Below are positions 1 to 10,548 of a stretch of 64,000 nucleotides of DNA, in pieces. The DNA lies in assembly GCA_947359465.1 (NCBI GenBank), contig OX375882.1, positions 49,357,509 to 49,421,508 of the forward strand, written 5' to 3'. Both the position numbers and the translations under genes were made by a program. How positions within the stretch are numbered: position 1 is the first letter of the stretch; each line of letters opens with the position of its first letter. Source of the DNA: Metellina segmentata (Eukaryota > Arthropoda > Arachnida > Araneae > Tetragnathidae). The notes beneath the pieces were generated by a model. It worked only from the letters and a program-made list of their open reading frames with translations. It had not been told where the DNA came from and made no database searches.

Positions 1-452
1 ACACGGGCCCTCAACAAGGAGTTATGGTCTGGGGTGCCATTTCCCTTGATAGCCGGACCCCTTTGGTCGTCATTAGAGGTACACTTACTGCACAGCGGTA
101 CGTTGACGACATTCTGAGACCTGTTTTGCTACCGTTCCTTTCGCAGTACCCTGGGCTTATTTTTCAGCGAGACAATGCCAGACCACATACGGCGCGTGTT
201 GCTATGAACTATCTTCAAGCTTGTCAAACACTTCCTTGGCCAGCCAGATCACCAGATCTCTCTCCCATCGAGCATGTCTGGGATATGATGGGAAGGCGAC
301 AGCATCCTGTAGGGAATGTTGATGACGTAGTCCGACAATTGGAGCAAATTTCACAAGAAATACCGCAGGAGACCATCCAGGAGCTTTATCGGTCTATGCC
401 ACGCCTTGTGGCAGCTTGCATCCAGGCTAGAGGCGGGTCAACACCTTATTGA
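1..452 (+). CDS. Tc1-like transposase, C-terminal part
   Basis: Partial transposase, open from base 3 to the TGA at 450-452. The visible part carries two of the three DDE-type catalytic positions: the second Asp in FQRDNARPH and the final Glu in SPDLSPIEHVW, followed by a normal C-terminus ending GGSTPY. The N-terminal paired-type DNA-binding region and first Asp lie outside the window. The enzyme excises and reinserts its own element at TA dinucleotides. No stop or frameshift is visible here, so this copy may be intact, but this cannot be judged without the missing 5' half. Confidence 0.9.
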   Translation, partial: TGPQQGVMVWGAISLDSRTPLVVIRGTLTAQRYVDDILRPVLLPFLSQYPGLIFQRDNARPHTARVAMNYLQACQTLPWPARSPDLSPIEHVWDMMGRRQHPVGNVDDVVRQLEQISQEIPQETIQELYRSMPRLVAACIQARGGSTPY

Positions 453-602
453 GCTCGTTACTGTAACTCTGAAATAAATCATTCAATTGTTCTGAAATTT
501 TAATCATTTTCTATTCTGTACGTAATTTTCCTATCCATCAATTTTTGTCTCCATCGGACAACTCCTTCTTGGTGCGTCGATTTTTTTTGTTATAGAGTGT
601 AT
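1..602 (+). mobile_element. Tc1/mariner element, 3' part (copy 1)
   Basis: Right-hand part of a Tc1-type transposon cut by the window edge. It contains the C-terminal half of the transposase, a short 3' untranslated stretch and the right inverted terminus (about 557-602), which reads GGTGCGTCGA followed by a T run and ATAGAGTGTA. The same terminus is found at the right end of the copy at 19888-21070, which confirms the boundary. Apart from a 216-bp segment missing in the other copy, the two are nearly identical, so the family spread fairly recently. Confidence 0.9.
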
Positions 603-1310
603 GTATACCATAGAATTTTTTCACCGTACTCTTGTAGGAATCTGTAGCTTTATCCAAAATGCTAGATTATGGATAGTATGATCCTTTAAGCACTAATTAG
701 TAATAACAGACAGTCTCTGCATTACCACGGACCACCATTTGAGGTAATGCCGTATGGCATCCACCGCAAACTGTGAGGACATATCTTACTGGAGAGCTTT
801 TTAGAGCTGGCCCGCATTTACATGTCGTCTTTACCTTCCAAGTGGTTCAGGTGTCTCGTCCATCAATATTTGACCAAATTTCCTAATGTTCAGATGCCTC
901 GTCATCAAGTTATTTCCTAATTATTTTCTTATGATGAGAACAGGTATGGTTAGTTTCTTCTAATGACGAGATATCTCGTCCATCAAGATCTGGTCAGTTT
1001 TGCTAATGACGAGACATATCATCAAGACAACAACAAAGTGGGCTGAGAAATCAAGATTCTCTCAAGCAGTCAACCGACTTCGGCACATGGGAGATTCTAA
1101 CTCGCAACAAAGGGCCTGTTTACCAGTTTCTTAAAAGCGTCGTATTTTGTTCCTGGGACACTGATGGAGCAGGATTTGTCAATTGGAACTGAAATTTTAG
1201 CTCCAAAACACTGCCATCCTGATGTAATTAGCTTTAATATACATCTGAACCATTCTTTCCTTAAGCATAGCAAGATTTTAAAAAATGATTCAAGGTAGGG
1301 TAATTTTTAA
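603..1310. other. non-coding, weak tandem motif
   Basis: No gene seen. Between about 840 and 1030 a motif built around TCTCGTCCATCAA and TAATGACGAG recurs two to three times with divergence, suggesting a decayed short tandem repeat. Confidence 0.4.
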
Positions 1311-1480
1311 TTAACGTGGTACTTGAGCAACACAACGGGCTATTGACGACAGCCTGGGATCCATCCCCTAAGTGAAAGATCCTAGGATAACACCACGTAA
1401 TTCTGAACCACGGTCAAACGACGAGGCAACACCTGAGCTGGTACCCCACTCTCGAAACTTCCACACCAACCCAACTAAAA
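1311..1480 (-). repeat. SINE copy (family S1)
   Basis: Minus-strand copy of a dispersed short element also found at 9848-10013, 10355-10460/18735-18790, 34085-34210, and as fragments near 7366-7550 and 41517. Shared landmarks are AGCAACACAACGGGCTATTG, a GGGATC...GATCC block and CCACACCAACCCAAC. In forward orientation it has an A-box-like AGCTCAG and, about 35 bp later, a B-box-like GTGGTTCAAAATT, so a tRNA-derived Pol III promoter is likely. Family membership is directly visible; tRNA ancestry is inferred. Confidence 0.7.
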
Positions 1481-1869
1481 ATTATTCAAAATTCCGCTTA
1501 CTTTTCACCGGCTACGATATAAATGATTTGAGTGGAGTGTATGCATATACAAAATAATTCGAGAATAAAGAATAAAACCCAGAGTGCCCCTTTTTCATTT
1601 AGGCTCCTAGCTTAACCAGCTCTCTGCACGTCACTACTACGGATTTAAACAGATTGAACATTTTTGGTTAGGAACTTTTTCTGAGCAAAGCCTTAACATA
1701 AAAAAAATCTAGTTTTTATTGAAAAATGTGAAAAGTTTACCTTGGTTTTTGGAAATCTCTATTCACGTAGTTCTGATACACCTGACATTACGTCAAAACT
1801 ACAAAGAAAGTCTTCGAAAAGATTTTTCAAACAAAAAAGCGCACAAAAAGTTGGGTAATTTAAAATTAC
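1481..1869. other. non-coding AT-rich stretch
   Basis: No coding pattern or repeat recognised. Confidence 0.4.
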
Positions 1870-2002
1870 AGGTATAGAAGGTGGACTGTCTCCTCTTAAA
1901 AGAACTTCCGCACTCCCATTTATTAGCTATTATTTCTCGTTTATGGCTTTCTAAGTAATTAATTTCCAAAAGTTCGTTTCTTCCTAGCTTTGCCAGCGCC
2001 AT
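1870..2002 (-). CDS. possible first coding exon, unknown protein
   Basis: Unrecognised. Reading leftwards from an ATG at 2002-2000 (context AAAATGG), 44 codons run into a plausible splice donor, ACCT then GTAATT, at 1870. The translation begins MALAKLGRNELLEINYLESH, has normal amino-acid composition and shows no repeat character. If real, the rest of the gene lies at lower coordinates or beyond the left edge, but no second exon was found. It could also be a chance open frame; nothing in the peptide identifies a family. Confidence 0.3.
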
Positions 2003-4383
2003 TTTATGCAGCGGAAGTACTGTTTAAGTATCCTCGTTAACATTTCTCTTTTGTCGGTGGTATCGTTAGTAAAGTCATTGAAGGGATTGACGTAAGAATG
2101 AATCCATTGCTGAGCACATGAATACACTACACCTTCGCATTCTGAGGCAATTATTTTCTCTTTCTTTTAATCCTCATAAAGTTCATTTAAGCTTTTAATA
2201 ATAAATAGCATTTATCTTATGTTCTTCCCAAAACGTACGCTACTGCTCTGCAACTATAATATTAATGTGAAGAGATTCTTGCATTTGATTTACTTTTTTT
2301 GAGGCAGAGAATGGATGATGAGTTGATACTACGCTTTAGATATGTAATGCATTTTCTAAAGTATTGTATATAAGATCCCTTTTTGACACAATTAAGACTC
2401 AAACAGTAGGGTATATTATACTAGTATGTGAATATTTTTACTAGAAAATATTTATATATACTTCTTTATGCATTAATCATCTGCATCATCGTAGCTATTT
2501 TCATTGTTATCGCTGTCGTTATTAAATCGACCTGCTTTTAAATAGACGCAGTATATACGAGCAACTTCATGCGATTTCTTCCCATTGCTTGATTTGAAGA
2601 TCTCACATGCTCAAAGACTACGTCCACATGATCTGTCTTTTTCGCTGGTAGATCGATGCGTTGTCATCAATCTTGTCATCGACCTTTTAATGAAATAAAC
2701 CGAGCATGTGCTCTCAGCTTCATGCTTTTTGTGCCGATCACTCGGTTTGAAAATCTGTCACCTGTCCGTGGAAAAAAGCATGATTCTTAATGTGAGTACA
2801 AGTTATTGATGGATTTTAGTGATTATCCAGCGTGATTGAAAACACTAGTCTACTATTCGATAGCCAATGGCCCAAACAATTTGTTAGCGTGACTTACCCT
2901 TCCGAGATCTTACGACAGCGACTGCGCCCACATGATTTGTCTATTTCATTAAACGATCCGTGCCTCGAGCTTGTCATCTTCATTTTCCCTGGTAGTATCA
3001 CCTTCTGTTCCATCCATCGCATTTGAACTTCCAGTCTTAGTAGAGCTTCAATACCATTTAGGTAGTTATGAGTGCCCAAGCTTGCACAATCCATTCACAC
3101 TTGATTTCAATGGGCAGGTTTGTAATCTGTCTTGTTCGTGTGAGAGTGTGCATGTCTGAAACCATCTACTTCAAATAAAATATACGCAAATTATCTTTAT
3201 AGGGTGTGGTTGTAGAGACATCGAGGTTTTTCGACCACCTAGGATTATTGCAATATTTGTTTTCGAAGTCCTGACAAGTTCTGTTACATTATCATTAAGC
3301 TGGCCACGAAAACTGCCAAATTCAATCTCGACATTCTTCAGTAAATACTGGAGTCTATATCGTACAGATTCCATCCAGTCGGCAATAAAATGGCAGGTTG
3401 GCTGTCGTCCGAAATAGTAAGGATATTATATGAGGATTTTCCTTTTTTTTTATTCGTAGAAGATAGACTGAAGGTGCTTAGTAGGAGATCTTATGCTCAA
3501 AAAATATTGTAGTTTATTATTATTATTGCTATAATTCCTTATTCGAAGAGTGCCTTTTAGCATTGTGAGGTGAAAATGGAGAAGTCGTCACCAATTATTT
3601 TAGAGCCTTCGCACCAGTGCCGAGTCTCGTACTTTTGTTATCTTGAAATAAGCAAAATGACCTACTCAAGTCTCAAATCAATAGCATTTTTAAGAAGTTC
3701 AAATCGGTGGAATATATTTGTATTCAGAACGTGTAGATTGGAACATTGCCCAAAAGTACATGTATCTTTGAATTACACAGCATTTCATGAATAACTTCAA
3801 CCTTTATCGACTCTAGTTTTTACTCTGTGTTTTTCTCTCTTCTGTTACAGTAAATATTTACTTGTAAATGTATGTCTATTAATTGATATTGTCTGTTTCA
3901 GCTCAGTCGCAAATGACGCCTTGCACCCTAAAATGACCAAATCAATCAACCTCACACTTGTTGCTTGGCTAGATCTGAACCTCCTTTAACAAATCCAAAC
4001 AACCTCTTGTTTACACGAAATTTACAGTTGCAGCGACCTAATAGTTAGAAACCTAGACATAGAATGCGAGTAGATTGAGTATTCCTATTGAGAGGTGCTT
4101 CAAAAAGTGTAACCACCATGTCGACTAGTAGTCAGGTGGCTAATCTTTGAAAAACTGACTTGGATGGCCAATGTGGAATCTTATCGCTTCGTTTGGAGAT
4201 ATTATAACTTATGACAGGGCAGATGTGCGAATGCGTATTTCCCATACAGTGACGACAAAAATGGTGAAATCGCTAAAGTCTGCAACCATGACGCGCAAAC
4301 AGATGATGAATCACTAGATGGTCCTCTTCTCCCGTTTCGTGGATCAATCAGACGATGAATATTCGACTCTTGCCGGTAGACGT
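2003..4383. other. non-coding, no gene recognised
   Basis: AT-rich. The segments near 2571-2700 and 2890-3090 resemble each other loosely (CACATGATCTGTCT versus CACATGATTTGTCT, then ...TTGTCATC...), which suggests an old duplicated repeat. No splice-consistent exon seen. Confidence 0.35.
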
Positions 4384-4838
4384 CTAAGGCCCGGTGCACA
4401 CATCCTGTTTTTCAACGTGCGGGGCCGCTGCGGCACCGAAGCCCAACTGTACACACATAACCGTGAAATGACGCATGTACTCATTTCGCGCCATTTGCGA
4501 TAAATATTCTATGGAAGGAAACGTGTTTATTTCGCTTACTTGGTGTAAAAAAAGTATATTTTGAAACAAAAATAGACGTTACTGGATACAACCATTTATT
4601 AATTATTATTTATATTCCATTTATTATTTATGAAAACAAGGAATTTCAGAACGGAGACGCGTATGAGGCGCCGTGGGGAAATGCGGTACAAATTACACGC
4701 AAGCTGGACGTGCGTCGCCGCAGCGGCGCCGTAGGCATGTGTACACTGCTCCTATGGATCTAATGGATCTCAGACCGCATTTGCGTTGGGGCAGCGGCGC
4801 CTCACGTTGAAAAACCGGATGTGTGCACCGGGCCTTAG
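4384..4838. mobile_element. MITE with GC-rich terminal inverted repeats
   Basis: A 455-bp element bounded by CTAAGGCCCGGTGCACACAT on the left and its near-perfect reverse complement on the right; the inverted match runs about 45 bp (ending near AACGTGCGGGGCCGCTGC). It has no transposase. The GTGCACACA core of the terminus is also seen in the Harbinger-type MITE at 40766-41400, so a distant PIF/Harbinger or ISL2EU affinity is possible. No clear target-site duplication could be assigned because the palindromic ends extend into the flanks. Confidence 0.7.
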
Positions 4839-5086
4839 GGTCACGTTACTTTAGAAGTATATGTATTTTTTTTAAAGAATAGCTACCTTTAAACGAATCA
4901 GTTGTTCGCAATATACATTACCCTACAATAATGGACCGAACAGTAAGATGTGATGGTATTAGGGGAAATAATACATGCTTTAATAAGGGGGTGGTCCCCC
5001 ATGTGCTACAATTACACTGGTAACCCTTCATCCATTTATTTCTTCATCCATTTAACATCCATTTCTGCTGCAAGAATGTCGCCAGC
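4839..5086. other. non-coding spacer
   Basis: No gene. A perfect small hairpin GGGGGTGGTCCCCC lies near 4986-4999. Confidence 0.35.
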
Positions 5087-5443
5087 TCAGCTGTAGATTT
5101 TGGACGTGGTTTCCTGGCCCGTAAGCGTCACTCCAACAAACTCGTCCCAAAAATGTTCTATGGGGTTTAGGTCGGGACTCTGAACAGGCCAGGGAAGACG
5201 TTTTACATCTATATCTTGATACCACTGCTTGACAGAGGCTGCAAGATGACATGGATCGTTGTCGTCCTGGAAGTAACAGTCGTCCATTCCAAAAATTGTC
5301 ACAGCGTAGGAAGAACCTGATCGTCCAAAATGTTCATGTAGGCGTCGGCGTTCAATTGACACCAGGAACAACATGCAAAGGTCCCAGGCCATACCACGAA
5401 AAACACCCCAAAACAAGTAGTCGGAATTTATGTAAATCGGCAA
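5087..5443 (-). pseudogene. Tc1-like transposase fragment (second family)
   Basis: C-terminal part of a Tc1/mariner transposase of a different family from the copies at 1-602 and 19888-21070. Visible motifs are FQDDNDPCH, holding the second catalytic Asp, and SPDLNPIEHFWDE, holding the third acidic residue. The N-terminal domains are missing and the fragment abuts a TA microsatellite at 5470, so it is a dead remnant. No matching terminal inverted repeat was found around it. Confidence 0.85.
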
Positions 5444-5468
5444 GCGTCCTGTCTATTATTATAGGGTA

Positions 5469-5469
<1 letters not shown>

Positions 5470-5526
<57 letters not shown>
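5470..5526. repeat. (TA)n microsatellite
   Basis: About 28 uninterrupted TA units. It produces the spurious Ile-Tyr repeats seen in overlapping open frames. Confidence 0.97.
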
Positions 5527-5528
<2 letters not shown>

Positions 5529-5700
5529 CATAAAACACAAAAAATAAAAAAACAACGAACCAAACAGCCGGGGTGTAATAAACCGGAAAACGAAACTCAA
5601 AACTACCCATGCAAGCGCGATGAAGCTGCAGACATAGCATGGTAAGCAATATAATTTCAATAACACGGGAATTTTTAAAAGAATTACAACAAAAGGGTTA

Positions 5701-5998
5701 AAAAATGAAGAAATGCTTGTGGATCAGTGCGTCATCAGGGAGGAGCCTGACCCAGACAATATAAACATTCATACTCATACATAGGCTGCTGTTGCGGGTT
5801 TGATTTCGTTTTGTTACTTCTGTTTGTTTTTTTTTGTGTTTTTTTTTTTTTTGCTTTTTGTTGGTGTTTGGGGAAGTGTATGGGCAATTTTTTCAGCCTA
5901 ATGCTGTTCATATGTAAAAAACACCATTTTATGTTGTCTGGGTGAGGCTCCTATCTGATTACGCCCTGATCCACCAAAATTTCTTCATTTTTATCATT
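5701..5998. mobile_element. foldback MITE, about 300 bp
   Basis: Inverted arms of about 60 bp: the left arm begins near 5701 (AAAAATGAAGAAATGCTTG, then GTGGATCAGTGCGTCATCAG) and the right arm (5935-5998) is its diverged reverse complement, around CTGATCCACCAAAATTTCTT. The centre is T-rich. A second, partial copy lies at 33500-33680 and shares CTGCTGTTGCG and AAAACACCATTTT. Confidence 0.65.
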
Positions 5999-6613
5999 TT
6001 TGAACACTTTTGTATATTTTCATCACTCAAATTCACGAGTAAAAGATTATAAATATGCACAGTTACTTAAAACACTTTGCAAATTGTAATAAAACGTACA
6101 CATTTTAAGAATATGCAATAACTGTAAAGCTTTAATTCATTCATCATCCATGACGACCGATAAAAACTAAAGCATTTTATTACCAAGTATGAAAAGTTCA
6201 GCTCAAATGTGACTGAAATTGTATCCGTAAAAGTTTTTATTATTTTCAATAATCCTTCTTGGTCATTCTGGTCATTCTATTAGGGATGTGTAGTTTTAGA
6301 ATTATTTTACAATTCTTTATTCTTTGATAAATCTTAGGCTGATCCTATCAACCTATGTGTGTGTTACATAACCGTACGAAACCACCAAACTCGATTAGAT
6401 TTGAGGAAAGATTCTATAGAGTTCAATTTAATGTACTTAAATTGATATGTCCAAGCTATTGTTACCTTTTGAACTTCATAATTAGTGTCTCATTATGGAA
6501 TTTGCCCACGTTATAACATGAGGTAAATAGACAAATCAAAAATAACGAACAAGACAAAAGCTGTTTGTTTTACAATACAAACATAATAAATTTTTAAGTA
6601 ATTTTTTTCTTAC
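5999..6613. other. non-coding AT-rich stretch
   Basis: No supported gene. A 29-base segment near 6190-6220 is flanked by AG and GT in the minus direction but is too short to call an exon. Confidence 0.3.
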
Positions 6614-6871
6614 CTTCCATGTTTTCCAGAAGAAAATATCTCGTTTTAAGAGGAAATGGAAATTTTCCATTGAATATCTCCACTGGTGGAACAGATACAG
6701 CCAAAATTTCACTAGCATCGGAAATCTCATTTAAGTCATCAAAAGACTTTCATATTCCGATTTCTCGTGCACTTTAGATAATCCCAAACCTTGAACAACA
6801 TTGGAAGGTCATATTTATGTGAAATGTCATTAAAACGATTCTTCTCGATCTGTTTGAGTGAAGTACAAAAT
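6614..6871 (-). pseudogene. coding exon with one-base frameshift, unknown protein
   Basis: A 258-base segment with a good acceptor (TTTGTTTTAG at its high end) and donor (GGAAG then GTAAGA at its low end). Translation gives two adjoining open parts: the first includes KYDLPMLFKVWDYLKC and ends NMKVF; the second begins DDLNEISDASEI and ends KTRYFLLENME. They join in frame if one T of a TTTT run near 6743 is removed. The intact splice sites and continuous protein-like sequence argue that this is a real exon carrying either a recent frameshift or a homopolymer sequencing error. I do not recognise the family. No neighbouring exon of the same gene was found. Confidence 0.5.
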
Positions 6872-7365
6872 CTAAAACAAATACCGTGAGGTTCGTTAAC
6901 TAACCGAATAACGCAAACAACATATTTCAGATTTTATCCAAAGAGACTGTCTCTTTTCAGTGAGAGGTAAGACGTTTCTTTGGAGAGGAACGGATGTCTA
7001 TTCTGAAATCCGTGTCGAAGTTTTCATGGGTCATTTGAAAGAGACACCACCGTGTCGGTCATCGAGGCTTGACCAATATCGTGACCAAAGATGATTTGTT
7101 TCGGTGACCTTTTTGAGGTATTCCTGCAGATTTTATGTAGTTCCCACGGTACTGCACAGTAAAGAGATTAAGTAGCGGCTTCCTTTTACAACTGCACGCT
7201 TTGGATGCTGCTTTAGGTAACAATGCTTACAATTTAAATCAGACGGCTTGACACTAAGATATAAGTGGCTTTAATTTCCATAATTGTAAAATATCTGAGT
7301 GTTGTAATTTTACTTCTTTCTTAACACTCCTGCACGGGTAACTGGTAGGTAACTAGTTGAATTTG
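6872..7365. other. non-coding
   Basis: No gene recognised; probable intron or intergenic sequence next to the exon at 6614-6871. Confidence 0.3.
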
Positions 7366-7550
7366 TGCGTCGCACTGAAGCAACACAGCGGGCTACTGGG
7401 GATGGTCCGGGATCAATCCAGTAGGGAACGATCCCAGGACGAATGTAATTATGTATGCAGTTGAATTTACGTCGCACTGCAGAAACACAACGGGCTATAG
7501 GTGACAGTCCGGGATCAGTCCCGAAGGGAAATATCAAAGGTACCACCTCT
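7366..7550 (-). repeat. two tandem partial SINE S1 copies
   Basis: Two copies of the same SINE portion lie head-to-tail with a spacing of about 95 bp: TTGAATTTGTGCGTCGCACT with CAACACAGCGGGCTACTGG, then TTGAATTTACGTCGCACTGC with AACACAACGGGCTATAGG, each followed by a GGGATCAGTCC-type block. Confidence 0.65.
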
Positions 7551-7639
7551 TAATTTTGATCCACTGTCAGGACGAGGTCAATCACCTGAACTCCCTCTCC
7601 TTTTTCCGCTTGAGGTTACAATAGATCAACGTGCATCAG

Positions 7640-7990
7640 CCTTTATGTACACAACGATCTTTGGTCGTATCGAGTTTCGCGTATCGGTCTATGGTCGTAC
7701 CAATCCGCGACTCTACCAACTGAGCTACCAACCGCCAGGGGCAATCTCTTGAACTAGTTAAGGCTAAGAAGATTGGGTGGGTTTTATTGCACAAATCAAG
7801 CTGGCGCCAAACACAAGACACCGTCAAGTAATAGGCATACATACACAAGGAAAGTTTTACTGATACAGAAGAGAAAGAAATACACCCAGGGTAAGTTACA
7901 GCAATCGAATCTGTGCCGCCTACAACTCACAACTTGCTAACGTAGCGAGCAAACTTCTTGAGTCATAGTTAAGGCTAAGTATACAGGTTG
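7640..7990 (-). repeat. tRNA-derived SINE (family S2)
   Basis: The minus strand at 7730-7711 reads TGGTAGCTCAGTTGGTAGAG, a textbook tRNA D-arm/A-box. No clean T-arm or acceptor stem follows, so it is not a functional tRNA. The sequence near 7790-7860 (CCAAACACAAG and GGAAAGTTTTACTGATACAG) recurs in part near 38360 and 45300, which marks it as a dispersed repeat. Confidence 0.55.
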
Positions 7991-9410
7991 TTAGGATTTC
8001 TATGTCAAAATTTCATCGGATGCTAGAATGCATCAAAGGGGACATATTCTGTGTCAAAGAATGTTTGTCTGCTACCGTTTCGTGTAGCTGCCAGAGGTAC
8101 CAGGGCTGGTCCGAAAGAAATTTATTACTGATACAAGATGATGATTCCCCCCCCCCTGAAAAATTCGCCGCATTGTTTCTCTCCCCTTAGAAAAGCCTAC
8201 TGTGAAATTAATTTATTTCATTGCGTATAATACTTACTTTATGTTGACACTTTTTTTGTCTGCTAGGCCTTCATAGGGAAGGGGGGGGGAAGCTGATGGA
8301 TTTTGTGATATTAAACACATCCGTTGTACTTAAAAATAGTTATGCCATGGTAATTGGTATACATTAAAAGTTAATGGTACTTCTTCATTTCGAGATAATT
8401 TTACACAGTAAAAAAGTCAACATTACATTTACATGTTATGTACAATACATAATATGTACAGTATATGTTTAGCATTTCAGCAATTGAACCTCATTTTCTA
8501 TAGCCAAGATCGTTAATCCGCTCAGACGCTCTTTTGTGAAAGGGCAGTTTTTAATTAGTTTCAATTTGGAAGAACTTCTCTCCCCACTAGCAACTGACAC
8601 AAGAACGGTAAATAAAATTTTTGAACTCACTAAAACATTAGGAAACGTATGTATGAAAGAATTAATAGTTAAGTAACATTAAGTCTTTTTGCGGCTGCTC
8701 TTTTGTGACACCATCGGTGCCAGAATCCAACCCGGATTATTGTCGACTGTCCGGAATAAACTGCTGAAGCCATATCAAAATGAAATTTTTAACATAGTTT
8801 ATTTGTACTCTTTACTACAACATACAAAAAAGTGTTGAGTTGAGTAAAAGTCAAATAATATTTTCTGCCAATTTACCTACGGTAAATTTTTAAGCAAATA
8901 TCTGTAATTGTACTTAGCGCGCAACATTCTGAGTAAACAAAGACATAAGTTACTAAAATAATGATTAAAATGTGATAGAGATATAAAATATTTTAGCTTA
9001 AAACAAAAAAATACCATAAATGTCATGCATAGATTTATTTAATTAATTATTATTATTTTTTTTTTTAGAAATTATATTTTAGCAAGATTTTATTAACATT
9101 TTCAAAAAACAAAAGTTTTACTTATTCAGAATGCTTTTTGGTTTTTATTTTAAAGCTGTTTTTTATACAAACGCAGCTTCACCACTCCAAATTTTATGTG
9201 TTTGGGTTCAACAAATCACTATTACTATCGGTGTGTGTGTGTGGGGGGGGGTGTCCCCAATGAAAGCTTGTCACAAGCTTGTGCCAATCATGTCATCGAC
9301 AAGGATAGAGGTTTTTACAAGGTTGTTCATGACATGGGTGTAACCGTGTGTAAAGGTTTGCTAGTCAACAAAAAGATAGCTTTTCAGCAAGGTTTTCACA
9401 AGCATTTTAG
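7991..9410. other. non-coding, low-complexity runs
   Basis: No supported gene. Poly-C (8146-8157) and poly-G (about 8281-8290) tracts and a (GT)n/G run near 9230-9252 are visible. A short open frame at 9270-9427 reads partly protein-like (GFYKVVHDMGVTVCK) and directly adjoins a dispersed repeat; it may be a transposon scrap. Confidence 0.35.
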
Positions 9411-9770
9411 TTTTCGACATGACATGTAAACCAATATTTATTTTAAGTAAACTATCAGAATTTTTTGACATGATAAATCAATATTTATTTTACTAATAAT
9501 CATAGTTTGTTACATGGTACTACACTTAAAAAGTGAATTTTCAAAATAAAAGCAAAAGGTAAAACATTTGTTTAACTTTAAAACACAAATTGAGATCCTA
9601 CTTAGCTTTTCTTGAGTAAACTATTTCATGTTAACGAATTTATCAGTAAGTGTAAGTGACATACCTAAATTATAGTCTGATTAGATAAATATTTGTTATG
9701 GGTCACTAATCCTAAAGTGACAGGTGATTGTTTCAGGGTGCATTTTGCAAAATGAAAGATGTTCAGTGTT
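9411..9770. repeat. dispersed repeat R1, copy 1
   Basis: Shares long blocks with 63596-63925 in the same orientation: GACATGACATGTAAAC, AAGTAAACTATCAGAATTTT, AAAATAAAAGCAAAAGGTAA, and TATTTGTTATGGGTCACTA, in the same order with small indels. No termini or coding content assigned. Confidence 0.7.
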
Positions 9771-9847
9771 TCCGAAACATGACACGTGTCTCCCAATAAC
9801 TCTAAGTTGCAGATGAAATATCATTCCCCCCCCCTCTTATAATCATA

Positions 9848-10013
9848 ACGTTGGGTTGGTGTGGAAGTTTGGAGAGTGGGGTGCCAGCTCAGCTGTTGCT
9901 CGTCATCTGACCGTGGTTCAAAATTACGAGGCGTTGCCCTCGGATATTTCCCTTAAGGGATTGATCCCGGACCGTCGTCAATAGCCCGTTGTGTTGCTCT
10001 AGTAGAACGGTAA
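9848..10013 (+). repeat. SINE S1, near full-length copy
   Basis: The best-preserved copy of the S1 SINE. It begins GGTTGGTGTGGAAGTTTGG, carries the A-box-like CAGCTCAGCTGTTG and B-box-like GTGGTTCAAAATTACG, then GATCCCGGACCGTCGTCAAT and GCCCGTTGTGTTGCTCTAG at the tail. Confidence 0.75.
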
Positions 10014-10134
10014 TTAAAAATTACCAATTACCTTATAATCATAAAATTTCTTACTCTCAAAATACATAAACACAGAAAAAAAATATTTTTCGATGTTTTA
10101 AAGGAACTGTCAAAGCCAGAATTCAAGGAATATT

Positions 10135-10270
10135 TGCGTCGCAGTGGCCCGATTGGAAGAATAGCGGATTAGCAACTGGAGAGTTACGAGTTCGAATCCA
10201 ACCAAAGACCGTCGTAAGTAAATGGGGCTGGTTCACTGCCTTCTAGAGTTTATTTACAAGGCAGTGGCTG
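10135..10270 (+). repeat. tRNA-like SINE head
   Basis: GTGGCCCGATTGGAAGAATA (A-box-like) is followed about 40 bases later by a perfect B-box, GAGTTCGAATCC, at 10188-10199. No acceptor-stem pairing or anticodon arm could be drawn, so this is a Pol III-type SINE head rather than a tRNA gene. Confidence 0.5.
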
Positions 10271-10354
10271 GTGCCAACGCCTCCTATAACTATTTGTTAT
10301 ACCTCTTATAACTATTTGTTATGCGTTACTGGTGCGCATTGAATCTAACGCTGC

Positions 10355-10460
10355 CTCACATTGAAGTGGTGTGGAAAGTTGGAGAGTGGGGTGCCAGCTC
10401 AGGAGTGACCTTGTCATCCGACCATGGTTCAAAATTACGTAATGTTGTCCTTGGATCTTA
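10355..10460 (+). repeat. SINE S1, 5' half of a split copy
   Basis: Matches the first about 105 bases of the S1 SINE, ending near CCTTGGATCTTA. The expected continuation is found 8 kb downstream at 18735-18790, so later elements split this SINE. Confidence 0.65.
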
Positions 10461-10548
10461 TTACAATAAAACCATCCAATATAGTAAAACAAAAGTCGTG
10501 TAACAATTTTAGGAAGATTAAATGAGATGACGGATGAAGAAAGTAGAC
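10461..10548 (+). repeat. direct repeat, left copy (88 bp)
   Basis: About 90 percent identical to 18632-18715. Shared blocks include CAATAAAACCATCCAA, AGTAAAACAAAAGTCGTGTA, CAATTTTAGGAAGATT and GATGAAGAAAGTAGAC. The left copy ends exactly where the hAT terminus CAGGGGTGGCC begins. Confidence 0.85.

Noticed and set aside
5352..5666. Open frames with long Ile-Tyr repeats
   Set aside because: Products of the (TA)n microsatellite.
7640..7760. tRNA gene on the minus strand (perfect A-box)
   Set aside because: No matching acceptor stem or proper T-arm; sequence recurs as a dispersed repeat, so it is a SINE head.
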